Source of the DNA: Haloarcula amylolytica JCM 13557
Lineage (GTDB): Archaea > Halobacteriota > Halobacteria > Halobacteriales > Haloarculaceae
Assembly (NCBI RefSeq): GCF_000336615.1
Contig: NZ_AOLW01000015.1
Location: 268,596-332,595, forward strand
Reading direction: 5' to 3'
Length of the DNA stretch: 64,000 nt
The notes beneath the pieces were generated by a model. The model saw nothing but the letters and a program-made list of their open reading frames with translations, was not told the origin of the DNA and made no database searches. Below, in pieces: positions 42,989-51,936 of this stretch. Numbering within the stretch: the stretch's first letter is position 1; each line of letters begins with the position of its first letter. The translations under genes and the position numbers were made by a program.

Positions 42989-43073
42989 TGCGCGGGACCG
43001 GATTCGAACCGGCGGACCCCTACGGGATAGCGTCCTAAGCGCTACGCCTTTGGCCTGGCTCGGCAACCCGCGC
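42989..43073 (-). tRNA. tRNA-Leu (anticodon TAG)
   Basis: An 85-nt class II tRNA on the minus strand. The acceptor is GCGCGGG with CCCGCGC plus A; the anticodon stem TAGCG/CGCTA encloses CTTAGGA, giving anticodon TAG. The variable arm and T arm are nearly identical to the tRNA-Leu(GAG) 0.9 kb away in the opposite direction. Confidence 0.95.
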
Positions 43074-43159
43074 GCACCAGTCGGTATCCGCGTTGGCATC
43101 AAGAACCCTTCGCTTGCGGGCGACGAAGGTTTAGGTAGGATGGGGACCAACGACGCTGT

Positions 43160-43468
43160 ATGTACCGCGCCAGTGACCGAATCGAGCACGACGAGTGGCT
43201 CTCCGACATCGAAGCCGCGTCGGACAGGCTCGACCTCGGGACGGAGGCGCGGTCCCACGCGGTCGACCTGTTCCTCTCGACAGTTCCCGAGGAAGACCGG
43301 TCGAAACAGGCGACAATGGCTGCCAGCGTGTACGTCGCCGCGCTGGTCGCCGGCGAGGAGCGGTCCCAGTCCGCTGTCGCGGAGGCGACTGGCGTCTCCC
43401 GGTTGACGATTCAACAGCGCTGGAAGGACCTGCTGGAGACGGCCGGGCTGGAAGCGCCGGGCTGGTAG
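43160..43468 (+). CDS. Single-repeat TFIIB cyclin-like protein
   Basis: The 102-residue protein matches one cyclin-like repeat of transcription factor B: a helical run ATMAASVYVAALVAGEERSQ and then AVAEATGVSRLTIQQRWKDL, which is the HTH that contacts the BRE in the second repeat of TFB. The zinc ribbon, B-reader and first repeat are absent, and it is one third of a normal TFB. Such short TFB-like proteins occur in haloarchaea; whether they bind DNA or TBP is unknown. Its stop is directly adjacent to the convergent coaD stop (TAGCTA). Confidence 0.8.
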   Translation: MYRASDRIEHDEWLSDIEAASDRLDLGTEARSHAVDLFLSTVPEEDRSKQATMAASVYVAALVAGEERSQSAVAEATGVSRLTIQQRWKDLLETAGLEAPGW

Positions 43469-43957
43469 CTACGAAATGTTCTGACGGCCGGTGCGGTTCG
43501 GCGTGAGGTTCCCGTGTTCGTCGATTTCGCCCTCGACGATCCGGGTCGAAGAGATGATGTCGCCGTCCTCGGCGCGGACGTGCGGGACGACTTCGATTTC
43601 GAGCGGGTCGTGGCCCCGCTCCTCGCGGATTTCGTTGATGCGGCGGCCGCCGGTCTCCGTCTCGGGCGAGACGACGAGCGTGTCGAACTGCGGCTCCGTG
43701 GCGATACCGGTCGGCTCGGTGAGTTCCCGGACCGCCCATTCGCGCTCCTGGTCGGCGGCGAGCATCGCGAGTTCGTCGGCGAGTGCAGATTTCCGTTCGC
43801 TGAACGGCCGAACGTGGCGCTGGTCGTGGCGCGTCTTCGGCGCGAGGTCGTCGCTGGTGAGGCCAACTGTCACGTCCCCGAGTTCGAATGCGCGTTCGAA
43901 CAGCGCGCGGTGTCCGTCGTGAATCGGGTCGAACGTTCCCCCCAGCGCGACATTCAT
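43469..43957 (-). CDS. coaD: Phosphopantetheine adenylyltransferase (archaeal type)
   Basis: The 162-residue nucleotidyltransferase makes dephospho-CoA from 4'-phosphopantetheine and ATP. The HxGH-type site is in NVALGGTFDPIHDGHRALFE, and the second motif of the superfamily is GDIISSTRIVEGEI (ISSTRI). The intervening GLTSDDLAPKTRHDQRHVRP fits archaeal PPATs, which differ from bacterial CoaD. It ends next to the TFB-like gene. PanB lies 4 kb upstream, but not in the same operon. Confidence 0.92.
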   Translation of the reverse strand: MNVALGGTFDPIHDGHRALFERAFELGDVTVGLTSDDLAPKTRHDQRHVRPFSERKSALADELAMLAADQEREWAVRELTEPTGIATEPQFDTLVVSPETETGGRRINEIREERGHDPLEIEVVPHVRAEDGDIISSTRIVEGEIDEHGNLTPNRTGRQNIS

Positions 43958-44026
43958 ATCCCGGGCAACGGCGCGGGTAGGTTTAGTAATATCGACTCGC
44001 GAAACGGTCGCCGGAGCCGGCTTTGA

Positions 44027-44590
44027 CTACACAGCGGGGCCGTCGTCTTCGTCCTCGGAGTCGCCCGCATCGTCGCCTGCTTCCCCGCTTGCATCGGTGT
44101 CGGTGGCGTCGTCGTCCGCGTCCTCGACCGAAATCGTCACGGGCTCGTCGTCGGGTTCCAGCGTCGTTTCGCCGCCGATGTGGTCGTCGAGGTTGAACAC
44201 CGTGTTCAGTTCCGACTGGATGTCACCGACGATGGTGTTGACGAGGTCGCTCGGCGGAATAGCGCTGTACTCGTAGGGGTTGTTGCCCGCACCGTCGCTC
44301 TCACGCTTCTGGCGGGTCACGACCTCCTCCTCGGTGAGCGCCGCCAGGGCCTCGCGGACCGTGCTCGGATACAGACCGGTCCCCTCAGCTATCTCCTCGC
44401 TGGTGCTCTCGGAATGTTGTCGCAGGTGGACGTAGATCCGCGCCCGCGTTTCCGTGTCGAGCACCCACGCCAGCAGGTCGACGATCCCTTCGTCGAACTG
44501 CTCGACCGCGCGGTCCGCCTCCTGTTCGATTCGTTCACGGACATCGCCTGTGTCCTCGGGGTCGTCGTGATCGTTGTCGTCTGCAGACAT
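44027..44590 (-). CDS. Winged-helix regulator with acidic tail
   Basis: The 187-residue protein has a winged helix (about residues 38-95: VDLLAWVLDTETRARIYVHL, then TSEEIAEGTGLYPSTVREAL and TEEEVVTRQ), a short dimer-like region (YEYSAIPPSDLVNTIVGDIQ) and a long Asp/Glu/Ala tail from about residue 130. It is ArsR/TrmB-like and typical of haloarchaeal regulators of unknown target. I start at the ATG at 44590; an upstream ATG would add seven residues. It stands alone downstream of gshA on the same strand. Confidence 0.85.
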   Translation of the reverse strand: MSADDNDHDDPEDTGDVRERIEQEADRAVEQFDEGIVDLLAWVLDTETRARIYVHLRQHSESTSEEIAEGTGLYPSTVREALAALTEEEVVTRQKRESDGAGNNPYEYSAIPPSDLVNTIVGDIQSELNTVFNLDDHIGGETTLEPDDEPVTISVEDADDDATDTDASGEAGDDAGDSEDEDDGPAV

Positions 44591-44702
44591 GCGTTGTCTC
44601 TGTGAGGACAAAAGCTACAGCTGGATAAAAACCCTTGGCTCAGACTCTCCTGTCGCTCCGCAGTATCGAGCAGTCAAGTCCGGCCGCGGACGACAGCCCA
44701 GA

Positions 44703-45782
44703 TCAGGACAGGCGAAGCGAGTCAGCGAGCGCCATGACGCCCTCCTCCGCACGAAGCCGGCGCTGTCGCTCGGCGCCGCTTTCGCGGTCGTACAGCTCCC
44801 ACAGTCCGTCGATACCCAGCCGGTCGCTTTCCATCTCGACCAGTTCCTCGACCGAGCGCGTCGTCGAGAGGTCACGCGATATCAGTTCCGCGGACTGGCC
44901 GTGGCGGATCGCGCGCCACTTGTTCTCGTCGAGGAACTCCCGGCGGAGTCGCCGGTCGGACTCCCCGTCTTCGTAGCGCTCGGCGAGATCGACGACGAGT
45001 TCGCGGACGTACTCGACGAAGGCCAGCACCCGGTCCGGGTCGGCTTGCCCGTCCGGAGCACGTACCTCGACAGTACCGTGGCCGGAATGGGGCCGAACGT
45101 CGAACCAGAGTTCGCCGCGGTCGTCGATACTGCCAGTTTCGAGCATCCGCCGTTCGTAGGTCTCGAAGGCGTCGTAGTCGTCGAACGCCGTCGGCATCCC
45201 GGTGTTGGGCAGGCCCTCGAATATCTTCCCGCGGGCGGACTGCAGCCCGGTGTCGAAGCCGTTCCAGTACGGCGAGTTGGCCGACAGCGCAAGCATCAAC
45301 GGGAGATGCCAGCGGAGTTCGTTCGCCACCCAGACGGCCTTGTCGGCGTCGTCAACGCCGACGTGGACGTGCAGGCCCGCGGTCGTGTTGCGGTGCTGTG
45401 GGTACTGGATTCGGTCTAGCTGGGACTTGTACCGGGGCTTCTCGGCATGTTCGAGTTCGCGCCATTTCGCCAGCGGATGCAGGCCCGCCGCCGCGATACC
45501 GAACCCGTTCGCTTCGGCGTGGTCGACCAGCGCATCCCGGACTGACCGAAGATGCTCACCAGCGTCGGTCGGGTCGTCGATACGCGGCGTCTGCGTCTCG
45601 ATAACGCACTTGAACAGTTCGTGGTCGAGCCGACCGTCGAGAACCGCAGGCGGCTCCGTCTCGTAGACGAGTTCGTCCGTGCCAGACGTCGGGCGACCGA
45701 ACTCGTCGACGACGTAGAACTCTTCCTCGATGCCGAGCGTCCCCATCCGGGTAAAATGCTCGGCAGATCCCGTCGCGTCCAT
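44703..45782 (-). CDS. gshA: Glutamate-cysteine ligase
   Basis: The 359-residue enzyme makes gamma-glutamylcysteine, the main low-molecular thiol of haloarchaea, which lack glutathione. It is of the YbdK/GCS2-like type: [20 protein letters not shown] near the N-terminus (Mg-binding Glu cluster), [43 protein letters not shown] and the conserved end [14 protein letters not shown]. Length and motifs fit the Haloferax and Haloarcula enzymes. Confidence 0.95.
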   Translation of the reverse strand: MDATGSAEHFTRMGTLGIEEEFYVVDEFGRPTSGTDELVYETEPPAVLDGRLDHELFKCVIETQTPRIDDPTDAGEHLRSVRDALVDHAEANGFGIAAAGLHPLAKWRELEHAEKPRYKSQLDRIQYPQHRNTTAGLHVHVGVDDADKAVWVANELRWHLPLMLALSANSPYWNGFDTGLQSARGKIFEGLPNTGMPTAFDDYDAFETYERRMLETGSIDDRGELWFDVRPHSGHGTVEVRAPDGQADPDRVLAFVEYVRELVVDLAERYEDGESDRRLRREFLDENKWRAIRHGQSAELISRDLSTTRSVEELVEMESDRLGIDGLWELYDRESGAERQRRLRAEEGVMALADSLRLS

Positions 45783-45889
45783 TACTCAGCACATCGGAAT
45801 CGACCCGGTAAAGCCTTCCGTCCCCGCCCGCTCAGCCCGCACAACTGGATTCCGTCTCGGGCGATTCTCGCGGGCGGTACCAATCCCAA

Positions 45890-46522
45890 CTAGTCCTCTC
45901 GCGGCCGGGCAACGATACCGAGGTGGTCCTCGTGGAACGGGTCCAGACGCGCCGTCTCAAGCAGTTCGTACTCAGCGCTGAGTTCCGTACGCACGCTGTC
46001 GAACACGGCGTCGGGGTCGGCGGTCACGTCTTCGCTTCTGGCTTTGATAGCCGCGAGGAGTCGCCCGTCGTCAGTCAGGAACTGTTTGTTGAGCGTCGCC
46101 ACCCGGGCCTGCCCCCTGGTCGCCACGTCCTGCACGACGACGTCGACCGGTTCGACGACGTGGGCGTAGCTCTCGGGCTTGCGTGCGTCCTTGAGCAGCG
46201 GGAAGAGATTCCGCCGGCTCTCCGCGGCGTCCAGCAGTTCCCGCACGGGCCGGGGCGCGAACTCGACGGCGTAGGTCGGGCCGCCGAAATCAGCGACGTG
46301 ACTCACGGTCGTCCCGGCCGCCGCGCCGAGGTACAGGACGGTCTCGCCGCCCTCCAGACCGGTGTCCATCCCCTGTTCGAGCATCGCGCCGAGCTTCGAG
46401 CGGTGCGGGTCCCACCGCCGCCAGTCGCCGTCGGTCCGCTCGCCGTACACCGGCTGCCCCTGCGTGGCGAGGCTCGTCTCGCCGTCGAAGTCGTGGCGCT
46501 CGACGCCAGTCGGGAGCGTCAT
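45890..46522 (-). CDS. flpA: Fibrillarin-like 2'-O-methyltransferase
   Basis: The 210-residue SAM-dependent enzyme is the catalytic part of the C/D-box sRNP that methylates rRNA and tRNA. It shows WRRWDPHRSKLGAML, the SAM motif VLYLGAAAGTTVSHVAD, YAVEFAPRPVRELL and VDVVVQDVATRGQ. Its ATG overlaps the nop5 stop (ATGA), the usual archaeal pairing with its scaffold partner. Confidence 0.96.
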   Translation of the reverse strand: MTLPTGVERHDFDGETSLATQGQPVYGERTDGDWRRWDPHRSKLGAMLEQGMDTGLEGGETVLYLGAAAGTTVSHVADFGGPTYAVEFAPRPVRELLDAAESRRNLFPLLKDARKPESYAHVVEPVDVVVQDVATRGQARVATLNKQFLTDDGRLLAAIKARSEDVTADPDAVFDSVRTELSAEYELLETARLDPFHEDHLGIVARPRED

Positions 46523-47358
46523 TCGTCGCCCTCCTCGGCCCGCGCCTGAATCCGTTCGATTCGTTCGTCGAGTTCCGCCTGCAAGTCCGGCCGGCGGTCG
46601 CCGCTATAGTGGTCGATACGGGCGGCAATCGAGAGCTTTCCGGCGAATGCCCGCGCTGCTGACCCGCGGTCCTCACGACGGGTCCCGCGCACATACTCGT
46701 GTGTGAAGATGACGCCGTGTTTCGGCGACGGCGCGTTCCCTTTGAGGTGGGCGAACAGCGCGTCCTCTGCACCGAGAACCTGCACCGTCCCGCTCGGTTT
46801 CTTCGCCAGTGCTTCGAGCCCGCCGGCCAGTGAAATCAGGCGGGCCGCAAGCACTGGCCCGGCCAGCATCGAGAGGTTCGGCGCGACGGCGGGCGCGGTC
46901 CGCTCGATGTACGCCCGGAGTGAGTCCGCCTCGTCAGCTAGCTCGGCCGTCTGTTCGGCGAGTGCCCGGAGTGCGGTGTCTCCCTCGTCCTCGTCGGTCC
47001 GGTCGGCCAGCGAGCGGGCGTACTCGACGCCGCTCCCGCTGTCACCGTGCCGGCTCCCGCCCCACTCGGCGACCCGCTCGGCGAGTTCGTTGGCCGTCCG
47101 CTCGCAGTCGGCCATCGCCCGGACAGCGTGGACGAGCTGCTGATCGTCAGCGCCCTCCCGTTCGGCGACCGCCGTGCTGGTGGCCGCCATCGTCACCTCG
47201 TGCAGGCGGTCGTAGTAGGCCGCTTCGTCGTCTGCGAACCCCGCCTCGACGGCCTGCTGTGGCCAGTCCTCCGGCGTCTCGGCTCGCCCGGCCTCTATCT
47301 GTTCGACAGCGGCCGCGTCGTCGTCCGGGTCCAGCCCGGCGAACCACCCGTTGCTCAT
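46519..47358 (-). CDS. nop5: C/D-box sRNP scaffold protein Nop5
   Basis: The 279-residue protein bridges fibrillarin to L7Ae and guide RNA. The NOP domain is clear: LSMLAGPVLAARLISLAGGL, KPSGTVQVLGAEDALFAHLK and HGVIFTHEYVRGT, followed by RGSAARAFAGKLSIAARID. The preceding helical coiled-coil domain (about residues 70-165) is also present. It is at the short end for the family, lacking the Lys-rich C-tail of many Nop5 proteins. Operon with flpA. Confidence 0.96.
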   Translation of the reverse strand: MSNGWFAGLDPDDDAAAVEQIEAGRAETPEDWPQQAVEAGFADDEAAYYDRLHEVTMAATSTAVAEREGADDQQLVHAVRAMADCERTANELAERVAEWGGSRHGDSGSGVEYARSLADRTDEDEGDTALRALAEQTAELADEADSLRAYIERTAPAVAPNLSMLAGPVLAARLISLAGGLEALAKKPSGTVQVLGAEDALFAHLKGNAPSPKHGVIFTHEYVRGTRREDRGSAARAFAGKLSIAARIDHYSGDRRPDLQAELDERIERIQARAEEGDE

Positions 47359-47439
47359 AGCCGTGTGTGTACGCCCGACGCGAAAAAGTGACCCGGTTAG
47401 CGCCTGCGAAACGCGTCGGATCTCGCTTTCGATCCGGCC

Positions 47440-48222
47440 TCAACGCATCCCTGGCGGCGGACCACGGTCCCGCGGGTCGTCGTCACCGTCGTCCTCTTCG
47501 AGGTCGATACCGGCCTCCTTGCGTCGGCGAATCACTTCCTGCAACTGCCGATAGTAGTACAGCGTCCCCACGACGCCGATAACGGTGGCGATGGCCGACA
47601 GGCCGCCGAACAGCCACAGGTCGCGGTCGAGGTAGTACCGGACGACGATCTGGTCGGAGGTCACCTCGTCCCAGCGGATGACCTGCTGACCGTCGACAGT
47701 CTCGGACTCGTAGCCACCGGGACTGATCCGCGAGAGGAACGGAATCCCTGCCCCGGTATTAGGCGGAAGGACGACCGTGTACGAACCGTCCTCGACGAGC
47801 GTCGGTGAGCCAAAGCGCTTGCCAGTCCGAGCGACCGAGTAACCCACCTTTCCGGAGACGTTCCCGGAGAGATTGACTGTCGTTCGCTGGCGACTCTCCG
47901 AAGCGCTCAGCGAGGAGTTTGCGGGGCTAACGACTGTCCCGTTCGCGTACCGGAATCGAAGCGCACTGATGGGGACGCTCCGCTCGCGCCCGAGGCCGTC
48001 GACGGTGTACACGTCGAACGTCGTTTCGTTTTCGACGGCGTAGACGGCAGTGTACTTCGACTCCTCGATGACGATTGTCCCGTCAGCGGAGGTGTTCCAG
48101 TCGTAGCTCGCGTTCTCGTTCAACCGCTCCGGGTCGACCTCTTCGGAGCCGAAGAAGCCGCTACACCCCGAAAGGGCGACCAGTGCGAGAACGGCGACCA
48201 ACAGGAGGTGACGGCGTTTCAT
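47440..48222 (-). CDS. Haloarchaeal lipoprotein with C-terminal membrane helix (DUF5803-like)
   Basis: The 260-residue protein has a Sec-type signal with a lipobox (VALVALSGC, Cys about residue 20), an extracellular beta-rich domain (TIVIEESKYTAVYAVEN, TVVLPPNTGAGIPFLS, VVRYYLDRD), then a membrane helix (LFGGLSAIATVIGVVGTLYY) and a short charged, Pro-rich cytosolic tail. It is therefore anchored at both ends. I recall this layout as DUF5803; function unknown. It follows the DUF2110 gene on the same strand with a 10-bp gap. Confidence 0.8.
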   Translation of the reverse strand: MKRRHLLLVAVLALVALSGCSGFFGSEEVDPERLNENASYDWNTSADGTIVIEESKYTAVYAVENETTFDVYTVDGLGRERSVPISALRFRYANGTVVSPANSSLSASESRQRTTVNLSGNVSGKVGYSVARTGKRFGSPTLVEDGSYTVVLPPNTGAGIPFLSRISPGGYESETVDGQQVIRWDEVTSDQIVVRYYLDRDLWLFGGLSAIATVIGVVGTLYYYRQLQEVIRRRKEAGIDLEEDDGDDDPRDRGPPPGMR

Positions 48223-48232
48223 AGCTCGAAAG

Positions 48233-48907
48233 TCAGGGCACGATTGCCAGCAGCTCCGACGGCATGTACTGCCCGATGTCGGCGAGCAGCCCCGGCGGGT
48301 CGGTGTCCGGGTTGCAGATGATGCTCTGTTCTAACAGGCCGATTCGTTCGACAGTGACGATGTCCTGTGCGTGGCCGGCGCGGTTGACCGTCGCGCGCGC
48401 CTCAGAGCGCGTGACGCTGTTCGCGTTGATGCGACCGTTGTCGCCACGGGTCCACTCGTACAGGCGGTCCTGCTCGACCTCCGCGAGGCGTGCTGGGTCG
48501 CCGGCGACGAACCGGAGCGGGAGGTGCTGGACCAGTCCGAACCGTTTCCGGATCTGGGTCGGCGTCCCCTGCCCGAGACCGAGCTGATCGGCCGGAATCC
48601 GGACCGTCTGCCCGAAGCCGACGTCGAGGACGAACCCGTCCTCGTCCCAGCTATCGAGCGTTCCGACGTACGTCTCGCCGTCCTCGTGGTCGGCGACCAT
48701 CTCGCCGAACTCCTCGCGCAGCAGGTTCTTCGCGACGGTCTCGTCGGGGCCGTCGACGGTCACCGTCGGGAACTCGTCGTCCCGGAGGCCGATGTCGTAC
48801 TCCACGTCGAGGTCACCGAGTTCGTTGCCGACCATCGAGCGCAGTCCGTCGAGCGTACGGTCCCGGGCGTCGCCGGCGACGTACACTTTTGTACCGAGAA
48901 CGACCAT
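48233..48907 (-). CDS. Archaeal DUF2110 protein
   Basis: The 224-residue cytosolic protein matches the archaeal DUF2110 family: VVLGTKVYVAGDARDRTLDG at the N-terminus, TYVGTLDSWDEDGFVLDVG (an S1/OB-like stretch), IRKRFGLVQHLPLRFV and GHAQDIVTVERIGLLEQSII. It overlaps the TFE gene by the ATGA arrangement. Constant linkage to transcription factor E in many archaea suggests a role in transcription or RNA handling; that is inference. The biochemical function is unknown. Confidence 0.88.
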   Translation of the reverse strand: MVVLGTKVYVAGDARDRTLDGLRSMVGNELGDLDVEYDIGLRDDEFPTVTVDGPDETVAKNLLREEFGEMVADHEDGETYVGTLDSWDEDGFVLDVGFGQTVRIPADQLGLGQGTPTQIRKRFGLVQHLPLRFVAGDPARLAEVEQDRLYEWTRGDNGRINANSVTRSEARATVNRAGHAQDIVTVERIGLLEQSIICNPDTDPPGLLADIGQYMPSELLAIVP

Positions 48908-49437
48908 CAGGCTTCCACGTCCACGTCAGCGTTCAGTTCGTCTCTGAGCTCGTCGATGCGGTTCTCCATCGCGGTGACGAGACGGGTGTTCTCCATCGTC
49001 TCGACCTGGTTGCCACATTCGGGGCACTCGAAGCCGAACTCCATCGCCTCGCCGAACTCGAAGCGGATGCCGCAGTGCTCACAGAGGTAGAACTCGTTTT
49101 CCCGCTCGTACTCGCGGCGCTCTTCGAGGCCGTCGAGCAGGCGGTACATCTCCTCTTGCAGTTGTTCGGGGATCTTCTCGTACTGGAACGTCCAGAGGTA
49201 CGTGAGCCACCCGGAGTCCTCGTCGCGGAGCCGGCGGTACGTCGCCAGGTCGTTCTCGTAGAGGATAAACAGCGCTCTGCGCACGTCGTTCAGTTCGAGC
49301 CCGAGCTCCTCGGCCAGTTCCTCGTCGGTCACTTCGCCGTCCGGCGGCGCGGCGGCGACCGGCATCCCTTTCGGTCCGACCAGCTCGTGGAGGTACTTCT
49401 GTATGACGGGGTCCTCCAAGAGTTCCTCAAAAGCCAT
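48907..49437 (-). CDS. tfe: Transcription initiation factor TFE (alpha)
   Basis: The 176-residue factor helps open promoters and binds the RNA polymerase clamp. The N-terminal extended winged helix (LEDPVIQKYLHELVGPKGM, DEELAEELGLELNDVRRALF, LYENDLATYRRLRDEDSG) is followed by a zinc ribbon (YLCEHCGIRFEF and ECPECGNQV) and a coiled end. I start at the ATG at 49437; an upstream ATG would add three residues. A TTAAAA-type element lies about 25 bp before the start. Confidence 0.96.
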   Translation of the reverse strand: MAFEELLEDPVIQKYLHELVGPKGMPVAAAPPDGEVTDEELAEELGLELNDVRRALFILYENDLATYRRLRDEDSGWLTYLWTFQYEKIPEQLQEEMYRLLDGLEERREYERENEFYLCEHCGIRFEFGEAMEFGFECPECGNQVETMENTRLVTAMENRIDELRDELNADVDVEA

Positions 49438-49626
49438 TACCCGCACATCCGGGAGTCATGTGGTTAAAACCATCGGGTCGTCCTCTCTCGAACGCTGACG
49501 CAGAGGGCGGGGCCATGATGCTGTCGGGGAGTTCCCGATGTGCCTGCAGACGGGCAACAACGACGGACAGCAGTCGCTTCTTCGTTCCACTGAAACCGAA
49601 AGCGCCGTTTCAACTGCGAAAAACCG

Positions 49627-49878
49627 CTATTCGATTTTCTCGACCGAGGTCCGACAGGAGGAACAGGTCTCTTTGTCGATAGCGACGAAGACGGAGTCAC
49701 AGGAGGGGCACTCGTAAAGATTCGATTCAGGTTGGTCGGCCGCGTCCGTACCGCTATCGCCGGCAGAGCTGGCCTGAACGCGTTTCTCCGTCACTGTTCC
49801 GGCCTGTGGTCCGTTGTCCGACTGCCGCTTCCCACCCGATAGCGCGTCCGATACGGATTTTTTGATTTTGTCTAGCAT
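49627..49878 (-). CDS. Small zinc-ribbon protein
   Basis: The 83-residue protein has a basic amphipathic N-terminus (MLDKIKKSVSDALSGGKR), a Ser/Ala/Asp-rich disordered middle and a C-terminal zinc ribbon with two Cys pairs (YECPSCDSVF and TCSSCRTSV). It resembles the many uncharacterised small zinc-finger proteins of haloarchaea. The promoter upstream is distinctly AT-rich. No other domain is visible. Confidence 0.78.
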   Translation of the reverse strand: MLDKIKKSVSDALSGGKRQSDNGPQAGTVTEKRVQASSAGDSGTDAADQPESNLYECPSCDSVFVAIDKETCSSCRTSVEKIE

Positions 49879-49974
49879 CGCGAGTTGTTACAATATACTA
49901 GTCACTTGTATTACTTTAATAGCTGTGATTTCCCAGACAGTGACAACTCTAGTCGGTTTTCCCCTGACGAGCTG

Positions 49975-50529
49975 TCAGAGGCCGTCGAGCGGTCGCGGCG
50001 ACGCCTGTTCGTATTCGATAACGTCGAACCCGTCGTGGGACTCCCGGGTCAACTCCGTCCATTCCGCTCCCAGGTCCGGGAAGTAGCGGTCCCCATCGTT
50101 GCGCTCGTGGATGCGGCTGAGGAAAACCCGGCTTGCGAACGGGAGGAACAGGTCGTACACCGCCTCGCCGCCGATGACGTAGGTGATCGGTGGCGAGTCG
50201 CCCGTTCCAGTGCCGTCACCGCTGAACGCCTCAGTCGCGCCGGCGCGGGCGGCAGCATCGACGGCTATCTGCGGCGTCGTGGCGTACTCGACCGTCTCCG
50301 AGTCGGCGCTCCGGCTGTCGTCACTCGTCAAGACGACGGTGTAACAGTCCGGGAGCGGGTCCATCGAATCGAACGTCCGGCGGCCGAGGATGACCGGGTG
50401 GCCCGCGATGCGGTCCTTGTACTGGCGCACGTCCTCGGGATAGTGCCAGGGGACGCCGCCGTCCAGGCCGATGACGTTGTTCTCGTCGGCTGCGACTACG
50501 AGGACCAGTTCGGTGTGGGGTGCTGTCAT
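49975..50529 (-). CDS. folA: Dihydrofolate reductase
   Basis: The 184-residue enzyme reduces dihydrofolate with NADPH. Marks are LVLVVAADENNVIGLDGGVP, WHYPEDVRQYKDRIAGHPVI, GRRTFDSM, VVLTSD and the nucleotide site TYVIGGEAVYDLFLPFA. A disordered-looking acidic insert lies near residues 110-120. The start is the ATG at 50529, overlapping the sulfatase-like gene stop (ATGA); the frame open upstream is a shadow. Confidence 0.95.
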   Translation of the reverse strand: MTAPHTELVLVVAADENNVIGLDGGVPWHYPEDVRQYKDRIAGHPVILGRRTFDSMDPLPDCYTVVLTSDDSRSADSETVEYATTPQIAVDAAARAGATEAFSGDGTGTGDSPPITYVIGGEAVYDLFLPFASRVFLSRIHERNDGDRYFPDLGAEWTELTRESHDGFDVIEYEQASPRPLDGL

Positions 50530-51878
50530 TTGTAACCAAGTGCCTCCAGTCGGTCGTCGAGCGCCCCGGCGAACTGTGTGTCGGACGCGTCCTCGAACTC
50601 GGTGTATCCGTCGAGCGGCGTCGCGATATCCACGTCGGCGTACCGGTCGCTGTCGAAGTGGTTCCGGACGACAGCGGCGTCGATATCGCTGTCCTCGGTC
50701 GTACCCCCACAGCCCTTGATGACAGATTCGTGGGCGCTGTCGCCCCACGCCGCCCGCTTTCGGACCTCGTCGCCGGGCCGGTCGTGGTAGACCAGTCGGG
50801 CATGCTTCGCAAAGGGTGCGGCGTCGCCACAGATTCGCTCGGCTTCCTCACGCATCGCCGGGCCGACGGGGGCCTGGGACGCGACGACGGTCCCGTTCGG
50901 CGAGGCGAAGGCCGGGCCGTCCGCGTTGCCGTCGCCGAGCGCCATCGCGCGGACGGCGTCGGGGAAGCGGCTGAGCGTCGCCAGATCGGTCACGCGGTGT
51001 CCGTGCCGCTGGCCGGGGGCACGGACGACGAGCGGGACGTGGTACATCGCGTCGTGGGTCCCGATACGGTGGCTGACGGCCGGCGGTTCCTCGGGAATCG
51101 CCGTCGGTTCGCCGAAGCCCTCGCCGTGGTCACCGGCGAAGACGACCAGCGTGTCGTCGAGGACGCCCTGCTCGTCCAGTCCGCGGATGAGCGTCTCGAA
51201 GATGGCGTCGGCCTGCCGGACCGCGCCGTCGTATATCTGTTCGAGAATGCTGGCAAAGCCAAGCGACAGGTTCCCCGAGAGGAACTCCCAGTGCCACTTG
51301 AACCCCATCGACTCCTGGAGTTCGCGGGAGCGCTCGTCGCTCCACTCGTCGTACTCGGCGAGCGGTTCGTACGGGCGGTGGGTGTCCATCAGATTGATGC
51401 AGGCGGCCCACTCGCTCTCACGCTCGTCAATCCACTCCAGCGTCCGGTCGGCGTACCAGAAGCCGTTTGGCCAGTCGCCCAGCGAGCCGTTCGTCTCGTA
51501 GGCTGAGTCGTACTGCTCGGGCGAACCGACGGCGGTTTGAAACACTTCGTCAAGCCCCGACTCGTGGTCAGTCAGGAACGGATTGTCGGAGAACAACCCC
51601 GTGTCATAGCCCGCTGCTGCCAGTTCCTCGAAGATCGTGTGGCCGGCGTCGAGTCTAGCGCTGTGGTCGACGCCGTGTTCGTGGACCTCGTGGCCCGTGA
51701 ACAGACTGACGTGGCTGGGGACGGTCCAGTTGCTCGGGCTGCGAGCCTGCGTGTACACCGTCGCCTCCTCAGCGAAAGCGTCGAGAAAGGGCGTCGTCTC
51801 CCGGCGATAGCCCAGGACGGAGGTGTTCCGGGCGCGGAGACTGTCGGCGACGACGACCAACACGTTGTGACGCGACAT
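50526..51878 (-). CDS. Sulfatase-like hydrolase with Thr at the nucleophile position
   Basis: The 450-residue protein belongs to the alkaline-phosphatase/sulfatase superfamily: NVLVVVADSLRARNTSVLGY (metal Asp12), NWTVPSHVSLFTG (about residues 50-62), INLMDTHRPYEP and VVFAGDHGEGFGE (metal Asp-His). The nucleophile position, Cys or Ser in true formylglycine sulfatases, reads Thr52, as in phosphoglycerol-transferase-like members. It has no signal peptide, so it is cytosolic or peripheral. It is translationally coupled to folA. The substrate (sulfate ester, phosphodiester or lipid headgroup) is unknown. Confidence 0.87.
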   Translation of the reverse strand: MSRHNVLVVVADSLRARNTSVLGYRRETTPFLDAFAEEATVYTQARSPSNWTVPSHVSLFTGHEVHEHGVDHSARLDAGHTIFEELAAAGYDTGLFSDNPFLTDHESGLDEVFQTAVGSPEQYDSAYETNGSLGDWPNGFWYADRTLEWIDERESEWAACINLMDTHRPYEPLAEYDEWSDERSRELQESMGFKWHWEFLSGNLSLGFASILEQIYDGAVRQADAIFETLIRGLDEQGVLDDTLVVFAGDHGEGFGEPTAIPEEPPAVSHRIGTHDAMYHVPLVVRAPGQRHGHRVTDLATLSRFPDAVRAMALGDGNADGPAFASPNGTVVASQAPVGPAMREEAERICGDAAPFAKHARLVYHDRPGDEVRKRAAWGDSAHESVIKGCGGTTEDSDIDAAVVRNHFDSDRYADVDIATPLDGYTEFEDASDTQFAGALDDRLEALGYK

Positions 51879-51936
51879 CTGCACCACAGTTAGCGTCGAG
51901 CGATAAAAGGCCCGCGGCACAACTGCGTGGGTATCG

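Noticed and set aside
43120..43140. TTTAGGTAGGATGG, considered as an iron-type operator
   Set aside because: Only one half-site matches; the second half does not form the inverted repeat.
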